From Parasponia andersonii (lineage: Eukaryota > Streptophyta > Magnoliopsida > Rosales > Cannabaceae), in NCBI GenBank assembly GCA_002914805.1, contig JXTB01000423.1, positions 263,954 to 327,953 of the forward strand: 64,000 nucleotides of DNA. The letters run 5' to 3'. The notes under the pieces are model-generated. The model was not told the origin of the DNA. It saw nothing but the letters and a program-made list of their open reading frames with translations, and searched no databases. Below, one piece after another: positions 24,765-37,525 of the stretch. The position numbers were made by a program, and so were the translations under genes. Each line of letters begins with the position of its first letter. Position 1 is the first letter of the stretch.

Positions 24765-25034
24765 TTTATTTTAAACAATAAAAGAAAATTTGAAAAAAAA
24801 AATTTTACTCATGTTTTAAAATAAATTTATTAAATAAATTTTGTATATTATTTTTAAAATTTTAATGAAAAAATAAAATAATTATTTTGAAATATATTAA
24901 TTTTTTTTCTTTTTATATACTAAATAATAATAAAAAAATATTTTATTTTTCATTCTGCTTATTTTCTTTTTCTCTTAATTTTTTCTTCTTTCTTTCTTTC
25001 TTTTTTTTTTTCCCCCCCACTGTCAAACATAGCC
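24765..25034 (+). mobile_element. MITE family A, copy 3 (5'-truncated)
   Basis: Only the right part of the family consensus is present, from about ATTTTACTCATGTTTTAAA to the end TGTCAAACATAGCCT. It lies about 90 bp upstream of the putative TATA box of the pectate lyase gene. Confidence 0.7.
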
Positions 25035-25126
25035 TGAGACAAAGTTAGCTCAGTTCCCAATTAATAAACTTATCACCACTATTGTTGTTGTTCGTTGTTA
25101 TATTACCATAGAGATTCTTGTTTTAT

Positions 25127-25134
25127 TATATAAA
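25127..25134 (+). promoter_or_regulatory. Putative TATA box of the pectate lyase gene
   Basis: TATATAAA lies 178 bp upstream of the chosen ATG, which allows a normal plant 5' leader. No other good candidate lies nearby. Confidence 0.5.
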
Positions 25135-25311
25135 CACATCACATTTTCCCAAAATTTTTCAGCTTCCTAAGACCGAAGTTGTTGAGCACTGAAAAGGAAG
25201 ACATCTCTCATAGAGGAACAGTGTCTTTGACAAAACCAAAAAATAAAATAAAAGAAAAAGAAAGAGAACTACTTACAAGAACAACAACTGAGACCCCATT
25301 CTCCCATTATT

Positions 25312-28300
25312 ATGGTTCTTTCAAGGATGCTTCCTCCCACCTGGATTCTCTTAATATGCCTCTTGAGCTCTCTCTCTCCGATTGTCAAAGCCACATTACG
25401 CCTCAACCTCACCCTCCCTCACCAGCACCCTGACCCTGAAGCTGTGGTTCAAGAAGTTCAAAGGTAACTCCAAAGCAAAGAAAATCCCTTTCTGGGTTTT
25501 GCTCGTTGGACCATTTTAGATAATGGTTAGTTTTCATTTTCAGAGATTCTGGTGTTAAACATCCCAAATCTCCATCAGGGGTTCCCCCCATTTTGAAGTT
25601 TTACCGCCAGAACCACTTTTTTTTTTTTTTTTTTTTTCCAAACCATTGAAGACAAATCCTCACTGGGTTTTAACACTTTTGTTTCCTTTTGCTTCAAGCT
25701 TTTCAAGCACTTCATTTTTAGTTCAGCTCATTTTCTCTGCATTTTCCCAGTAACCAAACAGAGCAGTGGTCTGATTTTTTTTTTCTTCTTTCTTTGCAGG
25801 AGAGTCAATGTGTCCCGAAGACAGATGCTGTCCGTACACGAAAAGGACCAATGCGTCACGGGCAACCCCGTCGACGACTGCTGGCGCTGCGACTCAACGA
25901 GCTGGCAAGCGAACCGCCAGAGGCTCGCGGACTGCGGCATTGGGTTCGGGCAGGACGCCATGGGCGGTAAAGGAGGTCAGATCTACGTAGTCACCGACTC
26001 CTCGGACACCGACCCGGCGCGGCCCGTGCCGGGCACGCTCCGCCACGCCGTGATCCAGACCGAGCCGCTCTGGATCGTCTTCGCGGCCGACATGACCATC
26101 AAGCTCAAGCACGAGCTCATCGTCAACAGCTTCAAGACCATTGATGGCCGCGGTGCCAACGTCCACATCGTCGGGAACGGCTGCATCACCATCCAGTACG
26201 TCTCCAACATCATCATCCACAACGTCCACGTCCACCACTGCAAGCCGTCGGGCAACGCCGACATTGCCTCGAGCCCCACCCACGTCGGGTGGAGGGGGAG
26301 GTCCGACGGCGACGGGATCTCCATCTACGGATCCCGCAAGATCTGGATCGACCACTGCACGCTGTCGTACTGTACGGACGGGCTGATCGACGCCATAATG
26401 GGGTCCACGGGGATCACCATCACGAACAACCACTTCTCGCACCACGATGAGGTCATGCTTTTGGGCCACAGCGACGGCTACCTGCCCGACTCGGGTATGC
26501 AGGTGACGATCGCGTTCAACCACTTTGGCGAGGCGCTGGTGCAGCGTATGCCCCGGTGCAGGCGCGGTTACATACACGTGGTCAACAATGACTTCACGCA
26601 GTGGGAGATGTATGCCATCGGCGGTAGTGCCAACCCCACCATCAACAGCCAGGGGAATCGGTACCTTGCCCCCGCGGACCAAAATGCCAAGGAGGTAATT
26701 GTTTATGGGCAGTTTGATAATTTCATTCTAAACACGAAAATTTATTTGCTTGTTTTTGGGCCCTTGGCTAATGCTAAAAGTTGGAGGATTAGGATGATTG
26801 TTTCGTGATATTTCGAGCCTTGCGGAACTTTTCCTTTTTGGCTTCTGTTTAAGTTGGGGGAAATCTAATAAACCTCACTTGCAACGGCGGCGCGTGCGTT
26901 AGATTCTTTCACGCACCTCTTCTTCTTGTTGTGGTTGCTTGACATTGCCTTCTCTTTTCTGGGCATATCATTGATTAGCTTAGGTCATTAAGCAAGAGGC
27001 ATCTTGTGTCACGTCATGTCCTGAAACTTTCGACCATGCAAAGCTATTGGACAAAATCGAAATGGGCTTTTCGCTTCAATTCTGACTTAAAAGTTTTTCT
27101 TTTTTTCTTTGTCGTTTTCCTATTTTTGCAGAACGTTTTTTTATTTATTTATTTTTGCCCGGCGTGAACTGAAAATAGAAGAGGCCTCGCGAAATTATTT
27201 AGTGAGAAAAACCGTGAAAGTGATTATGCTAGTGCCTGCCAGGCCAGTCACGATTGGGTCTCTGTATAATTGTAAGCGCGTTAGTCGGCGCGTGATGTGC
27301 ACAACACTGGTCTGACTCGATGTTTGGTTCTTGTGTGTGGTGGTTTAGGTGACGAAGCGCGTGGACACAGACGAGGGGGAATGGACCGGGTGGAACTGGA
27401 GGACAGAGGGGGACATTATGGTAAATGGAGCTTTCTTTGTGCCGTCTGGGGCGGGCCTCAGCACTCAGTACGTCAAGGCCTCCAGCGTTGAGCCCAAATC
27501 CGCCGCCCTCATCGACCAGCTCACCTCCACCGCTGGTGTCTTTGGTGACCCCAGGTAAATCCCCTAATTACATTTCTACCCCTTTGTTCTTTTTTCTCTT
27601 GCTACAAATCCAAACCACCACAAAGTCTTGGTCTTACCTGTCTCACATTAACTGTCATTACACATTAACGATACACCTTTATTATTTCCTCTGTTTTTAC
27701 TCTGTCTTCGGGTTCCTCAAGTATCTCTATTAATAACCTAGGTCGATTGATTCAGGAAACGACAATTTAAAAAATGGGTATGATCCAGACGACAATGAAT
27801 TCTTAGTCTTAATCTTGACACATTTAACTCTGGTGTCATGGGGCTTTTCGTCTTTTCCTGATATCTGATTTGTTGTTAAAGTTGTACCTTCACTACCCCA
27901 ATCCCCTGTTTTTGCTCTGTTTTTGGTTTTCTTTCAAATTCTCTCCATTGGTGCACGTGATCATGCAGGCTATTGGAATCTGACTCGAGCCATGCAGCCT
28001 TACTCCATATCTGTCTTTCCAAGACATTGCTATTGTGTCATTCTTCTTTTTTTTCCTTTTTTTTTTTTTAAATAAAAAATTCACAACTCTTTTAGCACTT
28101 TTGGCAAAATGACGTTTTTGTGACCTTGGGATTGAGTAAAGAGTATATACAGCCTTACTATGATCGTGTTGTTGGATACTCTTTAGGAATTAGTGTGGTC
28201 CAGTTGTCAGACTAATTTATTTGATCCTAGCACCTAGCAGTGTAACTCCCACCCAACAGCTAGAAGCTTTACCCTTCTAATTTTTTGCCCCTAGTATTTA

Positions 28301-30214
28301 AGACACTAACCCTTTCAGTTTATTACTCTTAACACTTGTTTTTTTTTCCCCCTCCACAAATACAAGTGATTGAAGAAAAAATAGAGATTTATAATAGAAG
28401 GGGATACAATAGTCATTTTAATGTGGTTTTTTGGTCATTCATGGTTGCAAAAGGGATATAGAAAAAGAAAACTTACATGCATGTGAGTGTGTATAGAGAA
28501 AAGTGAGAAAAAGGCTGCAAGTGAGTGGGGACTCGAGACACCCAACTGAGGTCAATATGGTTTGGTGTGTGTTTGTGTGGTTTGATGTAAAGGGAATATG
28601 ACTCGGTTTTTATTCTCTCCATCTGCTTTCCAGCTATGACGACTGGGGCCCTTTGTTATTTTATTTGAAATCTTTGGGTCCCACTTCTGATATGATTTGA
28701 ACTGGAGGACAACTAGCTACAGGTTACAGCATAGGAACCGAGGACAACTAGCTACAGGTTACAGCATAGGAACCGGTGCTTCACTAAGTCACGTTTGCTT
28801 TCCCATGCTTCTTTACCTCTTTTTTCTATTCAAGTTTTTGCCCTTTTTTACTATTGCCACTTGGGGGGTCGTCTTCTGACTGACCTCTCCTCTATTAGTC
28901 TTTGTTCTCCACTGTAATCGAGTGTGAGCTTAAGGGAGGGGTCCCTATTTGGTCTTCACTCTTCATTCAATGCTCAATTGGGAGCATTGGGAAGAGAGCA
29001 GATTTCCATTAATGATTCTCACGTGGGAAACTAATGCAAAGTGTCTTGGAGCTGGAAATTAGAATTGACAAGGATTTTCTTAACCTAAAATCTAATCTTT
29101 GCCAATTTTAGGTGTTCGTTCTTGTACAACATTGAACCACTGTGTCTTGTTTACGCTTTATTATGTCTAAGTTGCCTTGGACATGACTGGTTTGCTTCCT
29201 AAACCAAAATGTGCTTCTAAATCATGACGACTGTCTCTAAATGTTGATCATGGTCTAAATGTAATTTTTGTTCAACTTACATACCATGATTTTGTTCAAC
29301 CTTACTAAATATTTGAAGCAAAGTTTTCCATAAGAGGAAAGTTTCAATGTAGGTCCTCTCCTCTCTTCTAAGATCTATTTTTTCAATAAGTAGAGGTTGG
29401 AGCTTATTTTTTTATTCGTGGCCCACATTGTTATATGTTTTGGGTTTTGTTTTGGTCTCACCAGCTTTATAATCTGAGTAAAGGGTGTTCTCGATAAAAG
29501 AATTAACAAAACAGAAAGAAGTGGAAGTTTCATGTGGGGTCGAGTCTCATGTGGAGACCCCTTTAGCTAATAGCTCTCCGATTAAAGAGCTATTCAATTT
29601 AAAATTAGCAAACACTAGAAACTTTTTGAGTTGAGTTCTGCTAGCTATCACGACTATTGTATTACACCCCATTCACACAAGTTTTGTATTAGGATGGCTG
29701 TAATTAGTCAGGGGAATGGATGGCTGTAATTAGTCGGACATTAAATCATACCCTTTGAAAGTTTAAGAGTAGTGCTCGTATCAAACGCTTACTTTTAAAT
29801 GAAATAGGGTCCCATATATATGATTTTATTTTAATGGAGTGTGGGAATTTGTTAGACTCGTTTGAGCCAAGTATTTTTATACGTTTTACCTATATATATA
29901 TATATATATATGTCAGGAGAATATAATAGTTCTTTAATTAAAATATTGGTAGGGATAGGAGCGTAGCACTACCAGGATTCAGCGGCGGTGGGATCAGCAC
30001 GGGGACTAGCAACACCGGCCGTGGGTCCTCGAGCGGCGACGATGGCGACTTCTTCGGAATGATATTTGGGAGCGGTGCATCAGCAAATCCGCCCGCACCT
30101 TCATCTTCATTTGCAATCTTTTTGTCTCTTTCAATTATTTTAGTCATGTATTTCACCATCAACTGCAGTACTCTATTATCATTACCATTATTATTATTAT
30201 TATCGTCATTATAG
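25312..30214 (+). CDS. PMR6: Pectate lyase-like protein, PMR6 type (GPI-anchored)
   Basis: Polysaccharide lyase family 1 enzyme expected to act on cell-wall homogalacturonan. My spliced model is 25312-25463, 25800-26694, 27349-27554 and 29953-30214, all GT-AG, in phase, 504 aa. Residues 1-27 are a signal peptide. Exon 2 holds the catalytic parallel beta-helix motifs: [37 protein letters not shown] and [20 protein letters not shown], with the conserved Arg and Ca-binding acids. Exon 4 adds a Gly/Ser-rich linker, the block [11 protein letters not shown], then a hydrophobic tail, as expected of a GPI-attachment signal. PMR6 of Arabidopsis (powdery mildew susceptibility factor) has the same architecture and a length of about 500 aa. 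Orthology is inferred; a close paralogue (PLL12 type) remains possible. Exon 2 is GC-rich against AT-rich introns. Confidence 0.9.
28706..28775 (+). repeat. 35 bp tandem duplication in intron 3 of the pectate lyase gene
   Basis: Two identical head-to-tail copies begin AGGACAACTAGCTACAGG (28706-28740 and 28741-28775). Intron 3 (27555-29952, 2.4 kb) also carries an 18 bp direct repeat at 29692-29709 and 29718-29735, and a TA microsatellite near 29890-29911. Confidence 0.85.
30188..30202 (+). repeat. TTA microsatellite inside coding exon 4
   Basis: Five TTA codons near the stop add a run of leucines to the C-terminal hydrophobic tail of the pectate lyase. Length changes here would alter only the part of the GPI signal that is removed. 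Confidence 0.75.
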
Positions 30215-31840
30215 AAGTTTGAGAAAAAAGATAGAAGAAAAACAAAATTATGTGAAATTTGATAATTAGATGAGGAGTAACGAAAAGAAATATAGAAAAT
30301 TGCGCAACTGGCTTGGATTCGCCTTGGTCCCCCATTGTTATGTACCATTATTGTAGTTTGAAAAGCATCAGGAACATGGAGTGTCACAGTACCGAAAGGT
30401 ACTTCTTTTTTTCTTCTAATTTTTATTTTTGATCTTTTCATGTTAAAGATAACTAACTAATTTGAGGGTCCGTTTTGACCTAAGAGTTCATGTTTTGAGT
30501 AATTGGTGGATTTTTGGCCTAGAGGCTCAGGCACATGCGTACAAAAGAGAAACACAAAAAAGAGAAAAATGTTGAAATGATTGGATATGGGCGGCTGATG
30601 TGGCGTTTCAGATGCCACGTCAGAACTAGATTCTTTTCATTGTATGTTTTCTTTCGTCTTGTATGAAATCAATTAACCATTATTTCTTGACTAAGTTTTG
30701 GGTACTCTTTTTTCTTTGATTACTTCGTGACTAAAACAACTAAATAAATAAACAAGAAAATAATAATAAAGACAAGGCAGTTAACATGGCATGTCTCAGT
30801 GTCATGTGAAACTGCCAAGCCGTCAAATAGTGCCAAAAATGCTTTCAAGTCACTCTCCGACGCACCGATGCATGTGGGTTCCCAAGTACATCAATTCTAC
30901 ATGATCCTTAGCTTGAAATAAATACAAGATTGATAACATCAAGCGTGCCAAGTAGTAGACAAGTCTCCTTTCTTGTGAACGAAGATGCAAATTCAACAGT
31001 TGGTGTTCTGTCAAACTCTGGTCGAAATTGCACTCGGAGGTTCCAAAATGTCGAACAAAGTATAGCTTGAACATTTCATTAATAATTGCATTATCGATGA
31101 AAATGGAACACAGCCCTTTTGGTTGCATCCAAACTGATCCTGCCAGCGGAATGTTTCTAGAACATGCCTTATCAAGCCATAGCCACATGCAAAATTTGTT
31201 GAGATTAGTTTAAAACCGTATGTTGGCCAACGCCATGGATGTAGAGGCTTAGTTCAGTGTAAAAGCAGCTAGGGAGATTTACTTGGAATCCAAGTAAGAA
31301 AATCGTGATTAATTTGTCAGGCTCGTAGAGCGGGAAATTCATCAGTCACAGACCATGGCCGTGAATGAAAATAGCAATAGACATTTGGACATCGATGACA
31401 TGCCTGGTTTATCATTTTTCTCCGCATCTACGCTTTCTTTGAAGTAAGAATTAGATCTCCCGAGCGAGAATGCATGTATTTACAATATTTACTATGTTTT
31501 ACAATATTATACTATGTTGACATAAATATGAAGGCCTTTTTTTATCCCCTTCCAAGAAAAAGGGGAGGCCTTTTTTGGTGTAAATTCTCTGTATAATGGA
31601 AAACGGAGGGAAAAGCAAATAGGAAATGAATCATCTTAACTATTAATAATCAGCAAAAGAACAATTCAAATTCCTTGTTACAGAAAAAACTTACATATAT
31701 TCTTCTCTTTTCTATATTATGTCAGTTATAGTCTTAAATCAGATTAAGACTTCAACAAAAACAAAAAAGAATAGCCACCAAAGTGGAAAAAAATATTTAG
31801 CATGTCTACCGAAATTAATTCAGTTAACCCATACCATATC
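30215..31840. other. Space between two convergent genes
   Basis: Probably contains both 3' UTRs. A short inverted repeat, GATGTGGC paired with GCCACGTC, lies at about 30598-30622. A minus-strand frame of 112 codons at 30850-31188 is unrecognised and I do not call it a gene. Confidence 0.5.
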
Positions 31841-34800
31841 CTATCGCTGAGCTTGTGCTGCCACTGCTTCCAGTGTCTTCCATGTCAATTCTCGCTGCTC
31901 TTCCAAATGTCGAGCTTTGGTTTCTTTCTCAAAGTACTCCCTCTCGCATTCTTCAAACAATTCGGCATCCATCTCCTGGAACATCCTTTGCACATTCCCT
32001 GTCAGCCCATTTACAGCCTGGTTCCAGTGACCCTGAATGTTTTTCTCCAATGCTTCAAAAATCAATGGAAGTATCGCATTTCGGTTCTGTGCAATTAAGC
32101 TTACAATATGTTCATTGTTCCAAAAGTAAAGGGCTCGTTCTGCAACCTGCCAGACATACTTGTCTTAGAAAGCTTTTCGAAGGAACTAGTCAGTCAACAA
32201 TTACATAAACTTGTCAAACTGTTCAGACACGTTTAAAAACAAAACCTCCGAGGAAAAATATAACACAGATAGGAATTCAATAATACAACATAGATCTCTT
32301 ACAAAACTACCAGACAAACATATCAGCATTTTCAACTCTCATGTTACCCGAATCATGCCAACCCAAACTAAACTAAGGTGCAACTAAGGTGCCACTTTAA
32401 GACTACTGATGTCTAAAGACTAAAAGCATCAAACAATATATATTTTCAAGTAAGCATGGACTTGAAAAGAACTATTGCATGAAAGAAAAGTGTAACAAAA
32501 GACAATGAGGCATGACAAACACGAGTATAGCAGCCCGGAAAATGGACAGCAGTCACTCTATGTCTCTCTAATAATAATTCAGTCTGTTATAACTCTAGGA
32601 AGCTTCATTTATGGTTCAGCTGAGAAAAGACAAAATTGCCAAAAGGAACATTTCTCAGTGAGAACATATCTATTTGAAAGAATATATAACACAGTAAGAC
32701 ATTGGACAAATCTCAGGCTATAAATGACAAACGCAATTCGTATGACACATAGCCACACACCATGACTTTACCATTTCTTTATTCTGATAACTACAGGTTC
32801 ACATACATAATAGTTATGTGTCCCAAATTTATAAAGCGCACGAGATATCAGAACAGAAAGTTCTCATATGTTTAACAACATGAAGTTGGAAAAGTCATTC
32901 AGAATATGTAATAGATTGTAACCCATTTTATTCAACAAGTTAAGTATCACATAAAATCCTCTCCACATGACAAAGAGAAACCTTTGTGAAAATAGTAATA
33001 TATTGTGAACAAGCATGTGAATGCAGAACCTTTAAATGATACGTATGAAACGTACAAGTAGTTACAAGACTTTGACCAGTAATCTTGAAAAAAGTATGAC
33101 ACATCAAATAAGGCATTTAACACTTCATTGGCAAATTGACAATGGTCACCCAGCAACATATTAAAGTCAAGTTGGAATGACATATTAGTAATAAGGTATT
33201 GCATAAATAGGTAGTTAAATCTCCAAACATACACACTCACAGGCAGCCATTCAGACTGAGTTAGACGGAGCCAAAACAATTAGAGGAAGATTTAACACCC
33301 CTTATCGAGATAAGAAATATTTAATATAGCCAATAGTAGCAATGGTGATTTCAATAAATAAAATCGGCTCCTTAGTTTTGCCAACTTTACGTTTTCACTC
33401 TGTGCCTTTTTTACTTTTAAGAAAAAGCCCCACATTTAATTGGGGAAACAACAGTGAATGGCAAAGGATAAGGCAATGAGCAAGAACACATCTTAATAAG
33501 GATCATGAAGCAATTTAAGCAAGTAAAAGGTGAAGGATGACAAGTAAGAACTAAATATTATAACAATACCAAATTGAGAGCAACACAAGTATAACTTATT
33601 GTTAGTGTCACATAGGGGGTTAGAAATAGAAAATGAAATTGATAGATGTGACTTCAGCATGTTTCCTAGAATTGTCCGAACAGATAATTACGTTAATTTC
33701 TGTGTGAATATATTGTATCCACTAGGATGCTTCTGTAAAATATTAGTTGTTCGGCTTGAATTGTTGTGAAGGCTTTTGATGTTTCTCAGTCTATCCCAGT
33801 AATAAAACTTGAACATGAGAAACGCACCACTCACATACCACCAACATACTGTTTTAGATTCACTCACTCCATTTATCACACTGACCATGATGCAACATAT
33901 CTGGCAGATCAGAATCTTACAAAGAATCCAAGATTTAGAGATACTAGCCTAAATTCTGTATTGCAGATCCATGCTAAATCTAATGCAAACACATACAAGT
34001 AAAGATTGGAGACATCTTAATAACAGATTTATCCGCAACTAGTATGAGCAGTAAATAAAGATTGGAAGTTAACCTACAAGGTCAAGTTGTGGCTAGTTTT
34101 GCAAGGGTAATAACAACACATGCATTGACATGCATGTGAGAACACACGGACAATACGACTTTAGCAAGAACACATAGTGTCCTCACCGTCTTTAAAGAAT
34201 AAGCCCAACAGATTTCAGTTCTGTCAAAATCCTAACTGCTCAGCCAGAGAGGAAAGCAGCTTGCTCATTACTTGAAGACGAAATATTGTGTTAAAGGGAG
34301 TGCATAGTGTACTTATTGATGATTTACCAATAACCACCACATGGAAGCTACAAATCTGGGCAGTAAATTACAACTAAACATTAAAAGATAAGAAAATTGT
34401 TATCTACAACTGAAGTTAAAGAAAAATTAAGCAGACTATACAAAAACTTCTTTGCCAGGAAAGAAGAGCCACATTCACCACATAATGCAGTCTAAGATAT
34501 GAAAGGTACGACCCTTTTTTTGACGAGTAACAGTTAAAAGACTAATAAACCTATTGACCCTGACCATAGCAATCTTTGATCCAAACTCAATTGAAAGTAA
34601 TACTTCGACTTCTAACAGCAATAGGCTTCATATTAAGTATACCCAAAACAATTAAAGAAATAGCATTTAGTTATATTAAGCGAAAAATCTATAAACTTGT
34701 CCATGAACCTGGAAATGTGGACTGTTAAGACAGCGTCCAATCTGTCTAAAAAGTGGAATCATGCATCTCTGGAACTCTGCAGCCTGAGTAGCTTCTAAAA

Positions 34801-35845
34801 CCTCTTCTAGCTCTCCAAGAAAGAGAACCTCCTTCTGACAATTCGTGACGGGCCAATACTTCAACAACCCGCGAATTACCGTATCCGCCAACTTGTAATC
34901 CTTCTCAACAAACTGCGTGATGCAATACGACAATGGCTGGTGATACACTGCTATAGACTTCGGCTTATGCAGCGGAATAAGCGCCCGAGAAAGAAACAAC
35001 TTATGCTCCTCTTTCATGGGCAACGCGAATCCATTAATAATACTCCCAAGAATCTCCAACAACTCGGCAATACCGCAATGCCTTTCGGTCTCAAAAATGA
35101 ACCTATAGAAGATATTGTTAATGGCCTTCCTAATAAAGGGTCGATGCACCATGAACTTCCCATACACACGATGTAGAATGGTTTTCAGATACTCTCGCTC
35201 ACGCGGGTCCTCGGAATCAAACAAATCAAGCAACTTCAACACAAAGACATGATCAATGTAACGCTTGGCAACCTTAGTATCGGTCTCGGAAGAAACAAGG
35301 TACCTCAATAGAATCTCATACACAATTTGCAAATGCGGCCACGACGGCTCCAAATACAGCTCCTCGTCATCCGGGTCGGCGGCGGCCTCGGAGCCGGTGT
35401 TCTCGTACGCCGTCGGGGGCAAACACCGGAAAACATTAACCGAAACCATCCGGATGAGCTCCTCCTGCATTGCCTCGTTCAATTTACACGAACCAGATTG
35501 GATGAAATCGACGAGCTCCAAAAGGGTCTGGCGCTTGATCTCTTTCTCCCGGACCCCTTTGAGAGTATCCGAGAAATCGCATTGGACCCAACAGACCTTG
35601 AGCTTCCGGAGGAACAGAGCCGGTCGTTCGGAGACCGCGACGTCCCGCAAGAAGGGTAAGATTTCGATGACTCCGCCCGGGTTGAGAGGCAGCGACAGAG
35701 TGACCGCCTGTGATTCGGCCGAATTGACCGTCGCGCGGGAGGCGTGGTTCACCGTGACGTTACCGGGCCCGAACCCGACACCGGCATTGTCGATGGATTC
35801 GGACTTGGACTTCCGGTGGCCGCGTTTCATGAATTTGTTGAGCAT
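31841..35845 (-). CDS. PP2A regulatory subunit B' (B56 family)
   Basis: Regulatory B' subunit that directs the PP2A holoenzyme to substrates. Two exons on the minus strand, 35845-34709 and 32146-31841, are joined in phase 0 by a 2562 bp GT-AG intron, giving 480 aa. After a variable N-terminus ([16 protein letters not shown]) the B56 HEAT-like array runs from about residue 60 to 460. Conserved blocks are [71 protein letters not shown] and [19 protein letters not shown]. Exon 2 holds [18 protein letters not shown] and ends in a charged coiled-coil tail. A single large first exon, N-terminus and length fit the plant B' alpha/beta type; which isoform is not settled. It converges with the pectate lyase gene. 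Confidence 0.95.
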
Positions 35846-36171
35846 TTTTGTTGTTGATTTTGGAGGATAAATGAGTGACCAAAACCCAAGAAGGAAATTG
35901 GGGAAAAAAAAAAAAAAATTTTGGGTTTGATTAGGGAAAGGAAGGGATTGGAATGTGGCGAATGTGGGAGTAATGGGGAGAGACTTGAAGGTGTGAAGAT
36001 GGAGAGGTGGGTTTCATTTCATTTGATCCGAGAGGAGAGGAATGGAAAAGAATAGGAGATGGGAAAATTTGGTGGTGTTTGGGAGTGGAGAAATGGAAGA
36101 ATGGGAATTGCTTTCTCGTTAATATTATTTCCAAGAGTATGATGTGGATAACTATGGAAACAGATTATTAT

Positions 36172-36180
36172 ATTATATAA
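36172..36180 (-). promoter_or_regulatory. Putative TATA box of the B' gene
   Basis: On the minus strand this reads TTATATAAT, about 330 bp upstream of the start codon. An upstream ATG at 36132-36134 opens a 67-codon frame that lies entirely in the leader, if transcription starts above it. Confidence 0.45.
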
Positions 36181-37520
36181 CCAGAACTACAAACAACTTT
36201 TTAATCCTAGAACTATATAGCAAACGGCCTCGAATTATAGTCATCGTACCGTATCGATATCTTTATGTTATTGATACAGTAAGTAAGGATCCATTTATTA
36301 TAAATAATTGTTAGTTTTTAACATAAAATAATTATGGATAAAGCGCACGCAATATTTAGTTTTATGAGTTAAATTCTCATTTTAGATATAATTATTAAAT
36401 TATGTGTTTTACACATGATTTATTTCTATTACAAATTTAACTGTTGCAATAATCGTATAAATTTTAATAGTTTATTGTGTAACTTAAAAATTCAAAGTTT
36501 AATTTTTGATCGTACTTATCAAATTGTATGTTTTGTAGTGAAATCTTTTTGTTAAAATTTGACAATTTGTGGTAAAAATTTCATTATTGCAACAATTACA
36601 TAATTCAGAAAGTCATTACTATATAAACAAAAATTCATCGACCAAAGTAACGCAAGAGGTATAATTCAGACCTATTAATGCTATTAACCCTTATTAAAAG
36701 GATTATTTTTATTACTTTCACGAAATATGTAAATTGTCTTAGACGGTCGCCAAATTATTAAAAATATTAGTTTTGCTCCCCTAAAGGGATAAATTGTCAC
36801 TTAGGCAAACATCGAAAGATAATACATATAATCTAACTGATTTCAATCCTAAGTACTCAATTGGTTTTTTCAAATGGTTTATAGCACAAATGGTCCTGAA
36901 TTCCCCAACTTGAGATAACTTAATCCCTAAGGTTTTAATTTCAAAAATTGAATACCTAGATTTTCCAATTCAATGAAATTAAGTTCTTGGAATGTTCAAA
37001 TTACAATATGCTATTAAATTTATAAGAAAAAACACATGTGATGATATTTGGTAGTATATGAAAGTATATTTGAAAAGTAATTTAAAAAATATGAACATAA
37101 AAATAAATAATCACAAAAAAATTTCTCTAAATTTTCAACTCCAAGAACTATAAAAAAAAATATAAACAATGCCTCCTTACTTGTCCCTAAATATTTTTGT
37201 TTAGTTTATTTTCCTTCAAATATCTTTTTTCATATGTTACTATATGCTCCTAGCATATATTTTTTATCGAAAATTTAACAATATATCGCAATTTAAATAG
37301 TTTGGGGGCCAAATTGAGTGGAATCAGAAAATCAAGAGTTGACAAAATCTAGAACTTCAAAGATTACATTGTAACAAGTCAGATAATTTAGAACCATTTG
37401 TGCCATTGACATGTTCAAAAAAACACTCTAAACGTATGACACATCAATTATTTTCTCTTAAAAAAAGGACAATTTTATTAGTTTATGATAAAAATTTGGA
37501 ACTTTTAATAGTTTGGGACA
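36181..37520. other. AT-rich intergenic, nothing recognisable
   Basis: No gene, RNA or clear repeat was seen between the B' promoter and the Tat retrotransposon. Confidence 0.55.
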
Positions 37521-37525
37521 TATAC

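Noticed and set aside
25894..26682. 262-codon minus-strand frame opposite the pectate lyase
   Set aside because: It is antisense to a GC-rich exon with all PL1 motifs; it reads as Val/Gly/Asp-rich low-complexity protein.
29938..30441. 167-codon minus-strand frame
   Set aside because: The plus strand here is the in-phase last exon of the pectate lyase with a GPI-type tail; the minus frame has no domain.
30850..31188. 112-codon minus-strand frame in the space between the two convergent genes
   Set aside because: No domain, no splice partner and no coding-like composition; probably UTR or intergenic.
35265..35870. Plus-strand frames opposite the B' subunit exon 1
   Set aside because: They are shadows of the B56 coding exon.
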